Source: CBDHFQ01 sp965262565
GTDB lineage: Bacteria; Bacteroidota; Bacteroidia; J057
Reading direction: 5' to 3'
NCBI GenBank assembly: GCA_965262565.1
Contig: CBDHFQ010000036.1
Coordinates: 219,514-283,513, forward strand
DNA: 64,000 nucleotides
The notes under the pieces were generated by a model that worked only from the letters and a program-made list of their open reading frames with translations, did no database searches and was not told where the DNA came from. A program made the position numbers and the translations under genes. Positions 18,290-27,792 of this stretch are shown in pieces. Position 1 is the first letter of the stretch, and each line of letters begins with the position of its first letter.

Positions 18290-21200
18290 ATGGCCATTCG
18301 CGTAGTACTGCAACACGATACGCATTATCATTATAATCATCCAGTCAGTTTATCACCACATATTTTCAGGTTAAGACCTGCCCCACATACACGTACACCT
18401 ATCGAGGCCTACACCATGAGTATTTCTCCCGAAAAACACTTTCTGAATTGGCAGCAGGATCCATTCGGGAATTTTCAAGCCAGGGTGGTCTTTCCAGAGC
18501 CTACTAATCATCTTTCTATCAAAGTGGAATTAATTACAAAACTGGAGATTATTAATCCATTTGACTTTTTCCTGGATGAGAAAGCTGAAAAATATCCATT
18601 TACATATGAACCATCCTTACGAAAAGAGTTGACACCATATCTAGAAATAGAGGAAAGCGGTCCGAAATTATCAACTCTGATTCAAGAGGTTGACAGACAA
18701 AGCCAAAATACCATAGATTTTTTAGTTCATGTCAATCAATTGGTTAATCAACAACTACACTATGAAATAAGAATGTCACCAGGGGTCCAAAGTTGTGAGG
18801 AAACCCTGATGTCCAAAAGAGGTTCTTGCAGAGATTACAGTTGGTTAATGGTTCAATTGTTCAGGCATTTGGGACTTGCAGCTCGATTTGTTTCAGGATA
18901 TTCTATTCAGCTTACCGCCGATGAAAAATCTTTGGATGGCCCTTCAGGAGTAGAAAAGGATGTAACCGATTTGCATGCTTGGGTGGAAGTATATGTTCCA
19001 GGAGCAGGATGGATTGGACTAGATGCTACTTCTGGTTTGCTCGCCACTGAAGGACATATACCTCTGGCTTGTACGCCCCATTATAAAAGTGCAGCCCCTG
19101 TGGTAGGAAGTATTATTTCACCAGAGCCCTTCGACGCTCGAATAGAATTTCACAATACAGTCCATCGTTTACAGGAGGATCCGCGTGTAAGCAGACCCTA
19201 TACGGATGTACAATGGCAAGCCATATACCAATTAGGAGAACAAGTAGATGCAGATTTACAACAACAAGACGTTAGGCTTACAATGGGTGGTGAACCTACT
19301 TTTGTTTCTATAGATGACATGGAATCGGCGGAGTGGAATACAGCAGCTGACGGTACCCATAAACGGCAGTTAGCCTGGGATTTAGCGGAGAGGTTGAGAG
19401 AAACGTTTGGATCTGGTGGTTTTGTACATCACGGCCAGGGGAAATGGTACCCTGGAGAACCGATTCCGCGATGGGCATATACTATTTTCTGGAGAAAGGA
19501 TGGGTATGCCATTTGGAAAAATCCAGCGCTTCTTGCAAATCCCAATCATCACAATACTTTTAGCTTGTCTGATGCCTATCAATTTGCTAAGTCATTGGCT
19601 GATAGGCTCAGGTTTCCAGAAAGCGTCATCCACCCAGCTTATGAGGATATCTTTTATATGTTATGGGAAGAGTCTCAGGTTCCTATTAATGTAGATCCAC
19701 TTAAAGCTACATTAGATGATCCTGTAGAGAGGAGAAACCTGGCTAAGATGCTTGATGAAGGACTGGGAAATCCAAAAGGCTATATCCTTCCCATAGAATG
19801 GAATTTTCATTCTCAATCTTGGCGCACAAGTATTTGGCCCGTAAGAAGATCCCACATTGTACTCATTCCGGGGAATTCCCCTATTGGCCTAAGACTTCCC
19901 CTAAAAACCCTCCCCGACAGTGTAGATCAACATGAAAGTATTTTCAGAGAGCGAAGTATGTTTGCTGAATTGGATAATTTACCTCATCCCAACAATTATA
20001 GAGAAATAGCATCATCATTAGCTGAAGCTGACACCTTTTCTTCAGAGAAGGTAGTGAGAACGGCGATGTGTTTGGAAATAAGGGATGGTCAACTATATAT
20101 TTTCTTTCCTCCATTATCTTATGCAGAACACTACCTGGAATTAATGACACATATTGAGGCTGTTGCTACTCAACTACAAATTCCAGTACTAATAGAAGGA
20201 TATAAACCACCCAGAGATTATCGAATGGAGCAATTATCTATTACGCCTGACCCTGGTGTAATAGAAGTAAATATTCATCCGGCCACCTCTTGGTCGGAAA
20301 TAGTGGACAGAACATTAAGTTTGTATGATCAAGCTCGCTCATCACGTCTTAGTACCGATAAATTTATGATAGATGGCAGACATGTCGGAACAGGAGGGGG
20401 AAATCATATTACCCTCGGATCTTCCAAACCCATAGATAGTCCTTTTTTGAGGAGGCCTGATCTATTGCAGAGCATGATTACTTATTGGCAACATCACCCC
20501 GGCCTTTCATATCTATTTTCCAGTGCTTTTGTAGGACCTACCAGTCAGGCACCTAGAGTAGATGAAGCCAGAGAAGATCGGCTGTACGAAATGGAAATCG
20601 CCTTCTCCCAGATTCCCATGCAAGACGAGTCTATTCCACCTTGGCTGGTAGATAGAATTTTTAGGAACCTTCTCACCGATATGACCGGGAATACACATAG
20701 AGCGGAATTTTGTATTGATAAATTATATTCTCCCGATTCGTCCTCTGGAAGGTTGGGAATTCTGGAACTTAGAGGGTTTGATATGCCTCCTCACAAGTAT
20801 ATGAGCCTGGTGCAAATGTTATTGATCCGAGCATTGATTAGTTGGTTTTGGCGGGAACCCTATCGCCATGATTTAGTCCGGTGGGGAACAGAACTCCACG
20901 ATAAATTCCTACTGTCCCATTTTTGCAGGAGGGATTTAGAAGAAGTAGTAGCAGATCTCCACAGAGCAGGGTATCCATTTGAATTATCATGGTTAGATCC
21001 CTATGTTGAATTTCGTTTCCCCAGATATGGGACGGTACATATAAGGGACATAGAAATGGAACTGAGAATGGCCATAGAACCGTGGCATGTGTTAGGGGAA
21101 GAAATGTCTCAAACTGGCACTGCACGATTTGTCGATTCTTCTTTGGAACGAGTAGAAGTAACATTGAGAGGATTAACTGATAAACGGTATATTCTTCTTT

Positions 21201-21631
21201 GCAATGGAACTCGCATTCCTCTACACTTTACAGGTGTCCATGGAGAATATGTAGCAGGAATTCGTTATCGCGCGTGGCAACCTCCCTCAGCACTTCATCC
21301 TACTATAGGCATAGATTCACCATTGGTGTTTGATCTTATTGATACCTGGAACAAAAGAAGTATTGGAGGTTGTACCTACCACGTATCCCATCCTGGAGGT
21401 AGGGCGTATGATACTTTCCCAGTAAATAGCTATGAAGCAGAATCAAGAAGAATTAACCGATTCAGAGATATAGGATATACACCTGGGCCTATACAGGTAA
21501 ATCCTGTTCAGGCCAGAACGACAACAGTAGTTGCTCACCATAATCAATCCCTTATAGTAAATGACATCCCTAAAGCAGTCATTTTACCAGAATTTCCGTA
21601 TACTTTAGATCTCAGAAAAGTACATAAATAA
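18290..21631 (+). CDS. Transglutaminase-like protease fused to DUF2126 domain
   Basis: The protein is 1113 residues. The N-terminal part (~1-300) is a bacterial transglutaminase-like domain with a beta-sandwich start (HYHYNHPVSLSPHIFRLRP) and a complete Cys180 (RGSCRDYSWL), His229 (DLHAWVEVY) and Asp245 (GLDAT) triad. The rest (~310-1100) is the DUF2126/COG4196 domain, with RLTMGGEPTFVSIDD and DGRHVGTGGGNHITLG-like motifs. This fusion is the signature member of the predicted ATP-grasp/transglutaminase peptide-modification operons. It is followed after 16 bp by the ATP-grasp/alpha-E gene and then by a second transglutaminase gene. It has no export signal. Confidence 0.87.
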   Translation: MAIRVVLQHDTHYHYNHPVSLSPHIFRLRPAPHTRTPIEAYTMSISPEKHFLNWQQDPFGNFQARVVFPEPTNHLSIKVELITKLEIINPFDFFLDEKAEKYPFTYEPSLRKELTPYLEIEESGPKLSTLIQEVDRQSQNTIDFLVHVNQLVNQQLHYEIRMSPGVQSCEETLMSKRGSCRDYSWLMVQLFRHLGLAARFVSGYSIQLTADEKSLDGPSGVEKDVTDLHAWVEVYVPGAGWIGLDATSGLLATEGHIPLACTPHYKSAAPVVGSIISPEPFDARIEFHNTVHRLQEDPRVSRPYTDVQWQAIYQLGEQVDADLQQQDVRLTMGGEPTFVSIDDMESAEWNTAADGTHKRQLAWDLAERLRETFGSGGFVHHGQGKWYPGEPIPRWAYTIFWRKDGYAIWKNPALLANPNHHNTFSLSDAYQFAKSLADRLRFPESVIHPAYEDIFYMLWEESQVPINVDPLKATLDDPVERRNLAKMLDEGLGNPKGYILPIEWNFHSQSWRTSIWPVRRSHIVLIPGNSPIGLRLPLKTLPDSVDQHESIFRERSMFAELDNLPHPNNYREIASSLAEADTFSSEKVVRTAMCLEIRDGQLYIFFPPLSYAEHYLELMTHIEAVATQLQIPVLIEGYKPPRDYRMEQLSITPDPGVIEVNIHPATSWSEIVDRTLSLYDQARSSRLSTDKFMIDGRHVGTGGGNHITLGSSKPIDSPFLRRPDLLQSMITYWQHHPGLSYLFSSAFVGPTSQAPRVDEAREDRLYEMEIAFSQIPMQDESIPPWLVDRIFRNLLTDMTGNTHRAEFCIDKLYSPDSSSGRLGILELRGFDMPPHKYMSLVQMLLIRALISWFWREPYRHDLVRWGTELHDKFLLSHFCRRDLEEVVADLHRAGYPFELSWLDPYVEFRFPRYGTVHIRDIEMELRMAIEPWHVLGEEMSQTGTARFVDSSLERVEVTLRGLTDKRYILLCNGTRIPLHFTGVHGEYVAGIRYRAWQPPSALHPTIGIDSPLVFDLIDTWNKRSIGGCTYHVSHPGGRAYDTFPVNSYEAESRRINRFRDIGYTPGPIQVNPVQARTTTVVAHHNQSLIVNDIPKAVILPEFPYTLDLRKVHK

Positions 21632-21647
21632 AGGAAGCTAATCCGAG

Positions 21648-24215
21648 ATGAATAATAAACCATCTGTATTGGATATGTTGGGTCAATACTCCATGGAGGT
21701 GCGCCATTATGATGAAATGTGGGATGAGCAAGGGGGGATCAGAGAACATTGGCAACCCCTGCTAAGCAAGATTAAACAAATGGGGGCGGATGAAATGGAT
21801 GATAGGTTGATTGAGCTACAGCGATTGTTGAGAGAAAATGGAGTAACGTATAATGTATATGGAGATCCAGATCAATTAAGTCATCCCTGGCAATTAGATC
21901 CCGTTCCCTTGCTGATTTCAATGGATGCATGGGGCATTTTGGAGGAGGGATTAACACAAAGAGCAACGATTCTAGATTTATTACTGAAGGATTTATATGG
22001 AGATCGAAGATTAATCAAAGAGGGAGTTGTACCCGCTGAGTTGGTTTATGCTGACCCTAGATTTTTATTTCCTTGTGATCGCAGTATAAGTACCAATGAG
22101 CAAGCGCTTATCCTTTATGCAGCAGATATCTCAAGAGGCCCTGATGGCAGAATGTGGGTCATTGGGGATCGAACTCAGGCTCCTTCCGGATGGGGATATG
22201 CGCTGGAAAATCGGACGGTGATGACTCGAGCCTTGCCTGAACTGTTCAAAGATAGCCATGTACGAAAGATTTCGAATTTCTTCCACCGAATACAAAAAGC
22301 ACTCATTAAACATGCTGTAACAGCTAATCAAGAGCCACACATCGTATTACTTACGCCAGGTCCTATGAACGAAACCTATTTCGAACATGCTTACCTGGCA
22401 TCTTTATTAGGAATTACCCTTGTTCAAGGACAAGACCTGATGGTTAAAGAAAGTATACTCTGGCTTAAAACCCTTAGTGGACTGGAAAAAGTGGATATTG
22501 TCATTCGAAGGGTGGATGATAATTTTTGTGATCCACTCGCTTTACGCGCTGATTCCCACCTAGGTATACCCGGCTTATTGGAGGTAATTAGACAACAAAA
22601 TGTAATAATAGCCAATCCATTAGGTAGTGGTATACTTGAAAACCCTGGATTGATGGCATTTCTACCTAGTATTGCCCAATTTTTTATCCAGGAGGATCTA
22701 AAGTTACCCAGTATTGCCAGTTGGTGGTGTGGCCAGGACAAAGAAAGGCAGTATGTCCTTGATCATTTAGATAAGTTGGTTATAAAACAGATTCATACAT
22801 TTACTCCTGAATACATTCAATTTGGTTGGAAGCTCAGTCAAGAAGCGTTGACCACATTGAAAAAGAAAATTCTCACTCAACCATATCTCTATGTTGCTCA
22901 GGAACAAGCAATATTTTCTACTGCACCAGCCTTTGAAAATCCTATATTAACCCCAAGACATACAGTTATCAGAAGTTTTTTAGTGGCTGATGATAGTCAG
23001 TATGTAGTTATGCCTGGAGGACTTACCCGTAGTGCTCCTGAAGCAGGAAATACACATGTATCGAATCAATCTGGAGGATTAGGAAAAGATACATGGATTC
23101 AATCTCCTGAAGAATATCAGCCTGTTATACTCCATGAATACAGCTATCCAGATACTCCCTTGTATAAGGGCATCGAAGAGCTTCCCAGCAGAACCGCAGA
23201 AAATTTATTCTGGGTAGGCAGGTATGCTATGCGTGTTCTGCAGACAGCCAGAGTATTGAGAAGTGTCCTTCAATATCAAGCAGAAAATGAAAATTTCGCT
23301 CAGTCATTCGATGACGAAAGTCTTCATGTTCTATTAAAAGGCTTAACTCATCTAACTATGACTTATCCCGGATTTGTCAAAGATGAGGATTTGCTCAGCC
23401 ATCCATCTCAAGAATTAAGATCTATTATCATAGATCCTTTTCGCCAGGGAACTTTAGCCTTTTCCATTAGTAGATGGATGCAAAGCGCAAATTCCGTAAG
23501 AGATAGATGGTCCGGTGATACCTGGAGATTATTCGAACAAATAGAAACTATCTGGAGAAAATTAAAAGAACATCCAGATGTAGAGCTTAGAATGTTGAGA
23601 AATAGCCTTGATGAATTAATTAGCTATACAGCCGCTTTTAATGGATTAGATATAGAGAGTATGACTGGAGAAGAAGGGAGGTATTTATATGATATTGGCA
23701 AGAGACTTGAACAAGGGCTTACATTAATCTCTCTGATCCGATCAACGTTAGTCGCAGTAAGGGATGAAGAAATAGAACAACAATTAATTGAAGTGATTCT
23801 CGCCTGTAATGATAGCCTTAATACCTATCGATACAGATTCAGAGCTCACCTAAGACTTTCCACTTTTCTTTATATGCTTCTACTAGATATATCCTATCCA
23901 AGATCATTGGCATATATCTTAAAACAGCTACAAATCAGGTTGAGTTACTTACCAGAAATAGCTGTAGGAGCTCATTCCCAGTTAAGGAAGGATCAAAAAT
24001 ATATTCTTGAAGCGTTTACACAAATTCAGTTAGTAGAGGTGGAACATTTAATGCAGGTAGGAGAAGAATCTTATATTCGCCAACATCTCGATTTGCTGTT
24101 ATCTCAAATGAATGAGCAATTGGTTCATGCATCTAACGTTCTTACTCAGACTTATTTTACCCATATCAGCGTTAAGGCCAATGCTCCTTTAACTATTATC
24201 AATCAGGAATTATAA
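21648..24215 (+). CDS. Circularly permuted ATP-grasp (type 2) fused to alpha-E domain
   Basis: The protein is 855 residues. The first ~500 are a circularly permuted ATP-grasp domain (COG2308/DUF404-407), with segments such as YGDPDQLSHPWQLDPVPLLI, LLLKDLYGDRRLIKEG and VMPGGLTRSAPE. The last ~300 are the helical alpha-E domain (DUF403/COG2307), beginning near LPSRTAENLFWVGRYAMR. In many bacteria these are two genes; here they are one chain. The family is predicted to join amino acids or peptides by ATP-dependent amide ligation in the cytoplasm. It lies between the two transglutaminase-like genes with short spacings (16 and 15 bp), so the three are almost certainly one operon. Confidence 0.87.
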   Translation: MNNKPSVLDMLGQYSMEVRHYDEMWDEQGGIREHWQPLLSKIKQMGADEMDDRLIELQRLLRENGVTYNVYGDPDQLSHPWQLDPVPLLISMDAWGILEEGLTQRATILDLLLKDLYGDRRLIKEGVVPAELVYADPRFLFPCDRSISTNEQALILYAADISRGPDGRMWVIGDRTQAPSGWGYALENRTVMTRALPELFKDSHVRKISNFFHRIQKALIKHAVTANQEPHIVLLTPGPMNETYFEHAYLASLLGITLVQGQDLMVKESILWLKTLSGLEKVDIVIRRVDDNFCDPLALRADSHLGIPGLLEVIRQQNVIIANPLGSGILENPGLMAFLPSIAQFFIQEDLKLPSIASWWCGQDKERQYVLDHLDKLVIKQIHTFTPEYIQFGWKLSQEALTTLKKKILTQPYLYVAQEQAIFSTAPAFENPILTPRHTVIRSFLVADDSQYVVMPGGLTRSAPEAGNTHVSNQSGGLGKDTWIQSPEEYQPVILHEYSYPDTPLYKGIEELPSRTAENLFWVGRYAMRVLQTARVLRSVLQYQAENENFAQSFDDESLHVLLKGLTHLTMTYPGFVKDEDLLSHPSQELRSIIIDPFRQGTLAFSISRWMQSANSVRDRWSGDTWRLFEQIETIWRKLKEHPDVELRMLRNSLDELISYTAAFNGLDIESMTGEEGRYLYDIGKRLEQGLTLISLIRSTLVAVRDEEIEQQLIEVILACNDSLNTYRYRFRAHLRLSTFLYMLLLDISYPRSLAYILKQLQIRLSYLPEIAVGAHSQLRKDQKYILEAFTQIQLVEVEHLMQVGEESYIRQHLDLLLSQMNEQLVHASNVLTQTYFTHISVKANAPLTIINQEL

Positions 24216-24230
24216 TAATACTTCGATTGT

Positions 24231-25109
24231 ATGAAGTATCAAATAAAACATCTGACTAAATATTCCTATGTCCATCCGAGTGTATTAGGATACAATCAGG
24301 TATGGATAACACCTTTACAGCTCCCTTTCCAGGAGGTATTAGCTAATAAGGTTGAGATACTTCCCGAGGCTTCTCATTTTGAACAGTATCAGGATTTTTT
24401 TGGCAATACTTATGGATACTTTACTATAGAAGAATCTCATACTGATCTTAAGATTACGGCCCATAGTACAGTGATCAGAACAGAACCTATTGTACATCGA
24501 GCTTCATCGGTGATGGCCTGGAATAAATTTCGCGATGAACTTTTTACTGGAGAACCAAGTTGGAGTGAACAGAAATTGTTTATGGTTCCCTCTCCACTGG
24601 TGAGTTTGCATCAAGAACTAATCGCGTATGCTTTACCTTCTTTTCCAGAAGGCAGGCCTATGTTTGAAGCAGTCTTTGATCTTATGCAGCGAATTTATAC
24701 CGAATTTGAGTATAAACCAGATTTTACCACCATTTCAACGCCATCTTTAGAAGTGTTGCAAGCCAGAAAAGGGGTTTGCCAAGATTTTTCTCATCTCGCT
24801 ATAGGTTGTTTAAGGTCCTTAGGTCTCCCTGCCAGATATGTGAGTGGATATATAGAAACCCATGCTCCAGAGGAAGGGGAACAATTGGAAGGCACAGCAG
24901 CTTCACATGCCTGGTTCGCTGCTTATATTCCCGAATTAGGCTGGATAGATTTTGATCCCACAAATAATAAGTTGGCGGGATATCAGCATATCTCTGTAGC
25001 ACATGGTAGAGATTATTCCGATATACCACCGATTAAAGGAGTCGTTTATAGTGGAAGTAGCCAAACTTTATCTGTAGCCGTAGATGTTAAGCGATTAGAG
25101 ACTTCTTGA
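24231..25109 (+). CDS. Transglutaminase-like cysteine protease
   Basis: A 292-residue BTLCP/transglutaminase-family protein with an N-terminal beta domain (IKHLTKYSYVHPSVLGYNQ) and a complete catalytic triad: Cys183 in KGVCQDFSHLAIG, His226 in SHAWFAAYIP and Asp242 in DFDPTN. It closes the amidoligase operon. The papain-like fold suggests that it cleaves or cross-links the peptide made by the ATP-grasp partner (known only as a prediction for this operon class). It ends 4 bp before the stop of the convergent gamma-glutamyltranspeptidase gene. Confidence 0.87.
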   Translation: MKYQIKHLTKYSYVHPSVLGYNQVWITPLQLPFQEVLANKVEILPEASHFEQYQDFFGNTYGYFTIEESHTDLKITAHSTVIRTEPIVHRASSVMAWNKFRDELFTGEPSWSEQKLFMVPSPLVSLHQELIAYALPSFPEGRPMFEAVFDLMQRIYTEFEYKPDFTTISTPSLEVLQARKGVCQDFSHLAIGCLRSLGLPARYVSGYIETHAPEEGEQLEGTAASHAWFAAYIPELGWIDFDPTNNKLAGYQHISVAHGRDYSDIPPIKGVVYSGSSQTLSVAVDVKRLETS

Positions 25110-25113
25110 TGAA

Positions 25114-26805
25114 TTAATATCCAGCAGCCTGTCCATCTTTGCGGGATTCTGAAGCTCCATAATATACTCCATTTTTTTCGTCATACATGATGGCCTGATA
25201 TCCTCCGTACACGCCTGTAGCAAATTGAATTTTATGTCCTTTCTGAGTTAAGGAACGAATAGTTTCATAACTATACCCACTTTCCAGATTGACAATTCCT
25301 CCATCTTCCATCATTTCTCCCGTAGGTTGCGAGCTTCCTGAATGGTGGATGCGGGGAGCATCTCCAGCAGCCTGAAGATCCATACCAAAATCGATGAGAT
25401 TTACTACAATTTGTGCATGTCCTTGTGGCTGCATACCTCCTCCCATTAATCCAAAACTGATGTAAGGTTTTCCATCTTTAGTGATAAATGCTGGTATGAT
25501 GGTATGAAATGGTCTCTTTCCAGGTTCAAATATATTAGCATGACCTTCATTCAATGCGAATAACTCTCCCCTGTTCTGTAACATAAATCCCAAGTCTCCT
25601 GGAACTACACCTGACCCCATCCCCCTGTAGTTACTTTGAATAAGAGAAACCATATTTCCATCTTTATCAGCAGTAGTTAAATAAATGGTATCTCCTTCTT
25701 TTAATTTTCCAGCATCCAATCTGCGACTTGCTACTTCCTGTGAAATAAGGGCCTTTCTTTCCTGAGCATAATTCTTAGAAATTAACCAATCCAGAGGGAC
25801 ATCATAAAAATCCATATCAGCATAAAATTTGGCCCTATCTTCATACACCAGCTTTTTTGCTTCCAAAAAGGTGTGAACATATTCCGCACTTCCAAATCCC
25901 ATAGCATTAATATCATATTGCTCAAGGATATTCAGCATTTGTAGAGCTGCTATTCCCTGGCCATTGGGGGGAAGTTCCCAGATGTCGTATCCTCTGTAAT
26001 TGATGGATACAGGATCTATCCATTCTGAGGTATGAGCCGATAAATCCTCCTTGGTCAGAAAACCACCCACTTCCTTCATATGAGCATCCATTTTCTCGGC
26101 TATTTCTCCTTTGTAGAAAGCCTCTCTTCCTCCTTGGGCGATGCTGGATAAGGTTTCAGATAATCTGGGATTTTTGAATATTTCTCCTTTGGCAGGAGCT
26201 TTTCCTCCTGGCATATAAGTATCTCTAAAATTAGGGTAGTCCTCCATAAAGGAAGCTGTTCTCTCTATGTAATAAGCAATTAATTCGCTGACAGGGAATC
26301 CTTCCTTAGCATAATTGATAGCAGGACTCAATATTTCTTCCATAGGAAGATGCCCGAATTTACCGTGTAATTCATACCATCCATCCACACAACCGGGAAC
26401 GGAAACCGGTAATGGCCCTCTGGAAGGAATATGATCCATATTCTTATCCTTGAAATAGGCTAATTCAAGGGATTTAGGGGATCTTCCACTGGCATTCAAA
26501 CCAAATAATTTTCCCGAATCGGCAAACCATACAATGGCAAATAAATCTCCTCCTATTCCACAGCCCGTAGGTTCAACCAATCCAAGGGTCGCATTAGCAG
26601 CTATAGCAGCATCTATAGCGTTCCCACCCGCCTTCAAAATATCTAGTGCAACTTGGGTAGCTAATGGTTGGCTGGTGGCAGCCATCCCATGCTGAGCTAT
26701 CACTTCCGATCTTGTCGAATGAAGAGATCCTGTAATTCTATCTTGTGCCATGTGTATAATAGGAAAGCTGAATACCAGAAGAAAAAACCATTTTTTACAA
26801 AACAT
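25114..26805 (-). CDS. ggt: Gamma-glutamyltranspeptidase
   Basis: The protein is about 563 residues from ATG 26805, which gives a signal peptide (MFCKKWFFLLVFSFPIIHMA). A TTG at 26832 would add nine residues that do not look like a signal. Family features are AMAATSQPLATQ-like MAATSQPLA near the start, a GGNAIDAAIAANATLGLVEP segment, GIGGDLFAIVW, and the autocatalytic site GDTIYLTTADKDGN. In that site the Thr of DTIY aligns with the E. coli GGT nucleophile. The enzyme hydrolyses or transfers gamma-glutamyl groups, such as those of glutathione, in the periplasm. It is convergent with the amidoligase operon. Confidence 0.9.
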   Translation of the reverse strand: MFCKKWFFLLVFSFPIIHMAQDRITGSLHSTRSEVIAQHGMAATSQPLATQVALDILKAGGNAIDAAIAANATLGLVEPTGCGIGGDLFAIVWFADSGKLFGLNASGRSPKSLELAYFKDKNMDHIPSRGPLPVSVPGCVDGWYELHGKFGHLPMEEILSPAINYAKEGFPVSELIAYYIERTASFMEDYPNFRDTYMPGGKAPAKGEIFKNPRLSETLSSIAQGGREAFYKGEIAEKMDAHMKEVGGFLTKEDLSAHTSEWIDPVSINYRGYDIWELPPNGQGIAALQMLNILEQYDINAMGFGSAEYVHTFLEAKKLVYEDRAKFYADMDFYDVPLDWLISKNYAQERKALISQEVASRRLDAGKLKEGDTIYLTTADKDGNMVSLIQSNYRGMGSGVVPGDLGFMLQNRGELFALNEGHANIFEPGKRPFHTIIPAFITKDGKPYISFGLMGGGMQPQGHAQIVVNLIDFGMDLQAAGDAPRIHHSGSSQPTGEMMEDGGIVNLESGYSYETIRSLTQKGHKIQFATGVYGGYQAIMYDEKNGVYYGASESRKDGQAAGY

Positions 26806-26962
26806 AGTAGGGTAATTAAGCACGGTAAACAATATATATAGTTTAATATATAAATCTTTATTCTATTTTTAGTATGTACTTCATAAAGTAATGAACTAAG
26901 GTGTGAACGTAAGGCAACGATCTGCCTTCGGTTTTCGATGTTTTAACAAAATCCAATCCTAA

Positions 26963-27442
26963 ATGAATCGCTTATATTTTATCATAGTACTTCTCACTGC
27001 TTTCATTTTTTGTGCTTCTTGTGATGATGAAGAAGTTTTTTCTGATGAAGAGCAGGCAAGGATCGATCGCGAACTCATCCTGGAGTTTATCGCTGAAAAT
27101 AATCTCAATGCTGAAGAACACGAGTCTGGGCTTTTTTACGTCATCGAAGAACCTGGGAATATTCTTTTCCCCGATAGTACCTCAGATGTAGTAGTAAATT
27201 ACGAAGGGAAATTATTAGATGGAAATATCTTTGACAGTAGCTACTCACGCGGCGCCCCCTTAGAATTTTCTCTGCAAGGAACTATTAGAGGTTGGCAAAT
27301 TGGTATCCCTCTTTTCAAAAAGGGAGGAAAAGGAAAATTACTTATTCCCTCAGCCCTAGGTTATGGAAGGTTAAATCAACCTGGAATTCCTGCCAATTCA
27401 GTATTATTTTTTGACAGACTGGAATTAATTGAAATAAATTAA
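26963..27442 (+). CDS. FKBP-type peptidyl-prolyl isomerase lipoprotein
   Basis: A 159-residue protein with a lipoprotein signal (FIFCASC, lipidated Cys20) and an acidic linker. A single FKBP domain covers about residues 65-159: VVVNYEGKLLDGNIFDSS, then IRGWQIGIPLFKKGGKGKLL, PSALGYG and NSVLFFDRLELIEI. It should catalyse proline isomerisation of exported proteins, anchored in a membrane and facing the periplasm. It diverges from ggt across 157 bp, and its transcript probably ends at the hairpin at 27491-27521. Confidence 0.88.
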   Translation: MNRLYFIIVLLTAFIFCASCDDEEVFSDEEQARIDRELILEFIAENNLNAEEHESGLFYVIEEPGNILFPDSTSDVVVNYEGKLLDGNIFDSSYSRGAPLEFSLQGTIRGWQIGIPLFKKGGKGKLLIPSALGYGRLNQPGIPANSVLFFDRLELIEIN

Positions 27443-27490
27443 TTCCGTTTATTAACATTTTTCTCACATTATTAATTAAGAAAAACTTTT

Positions 27491-27521
27491 CCCTTTCCAT
27501 GTAAAAGGAAAGGGATTTTTT
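27491..27521 (+). terminator. Rho-independent terminator after the FKBP gene
   Basis: CCCTTTCC (27491-27498) pairs with GGAAAGGG (27507-27514) around an 8-base loop, followed by ATTTTTT. The rest of the gap up to 27792 is AT-rich and shows nothing else that I can support. Confidence 0.8.
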
Positions 27522-27792
27522 GCATTACTTTTGACAAAGTAGCTCTTATTTTTAGGAAAAGTTTATTGTATAATACTGCCTACTCTCCAACTATTTTATA
27601 ATTTTAAAAAAAATATTTTCGACTACAGAAATTACCATTGTTTTAACATAAAAAATATTGGCCTGAAAATTGTTTCCCTTTTCTAAGTATTGTTTGCTGT
27701 TCTGACTAACTGAAATTAAACGGAGTAATTTTTAAGATCTGATTATCGCTTTAATCCAGTAGAGACCTCATTCGTAATCCAGCTAAAACCCT

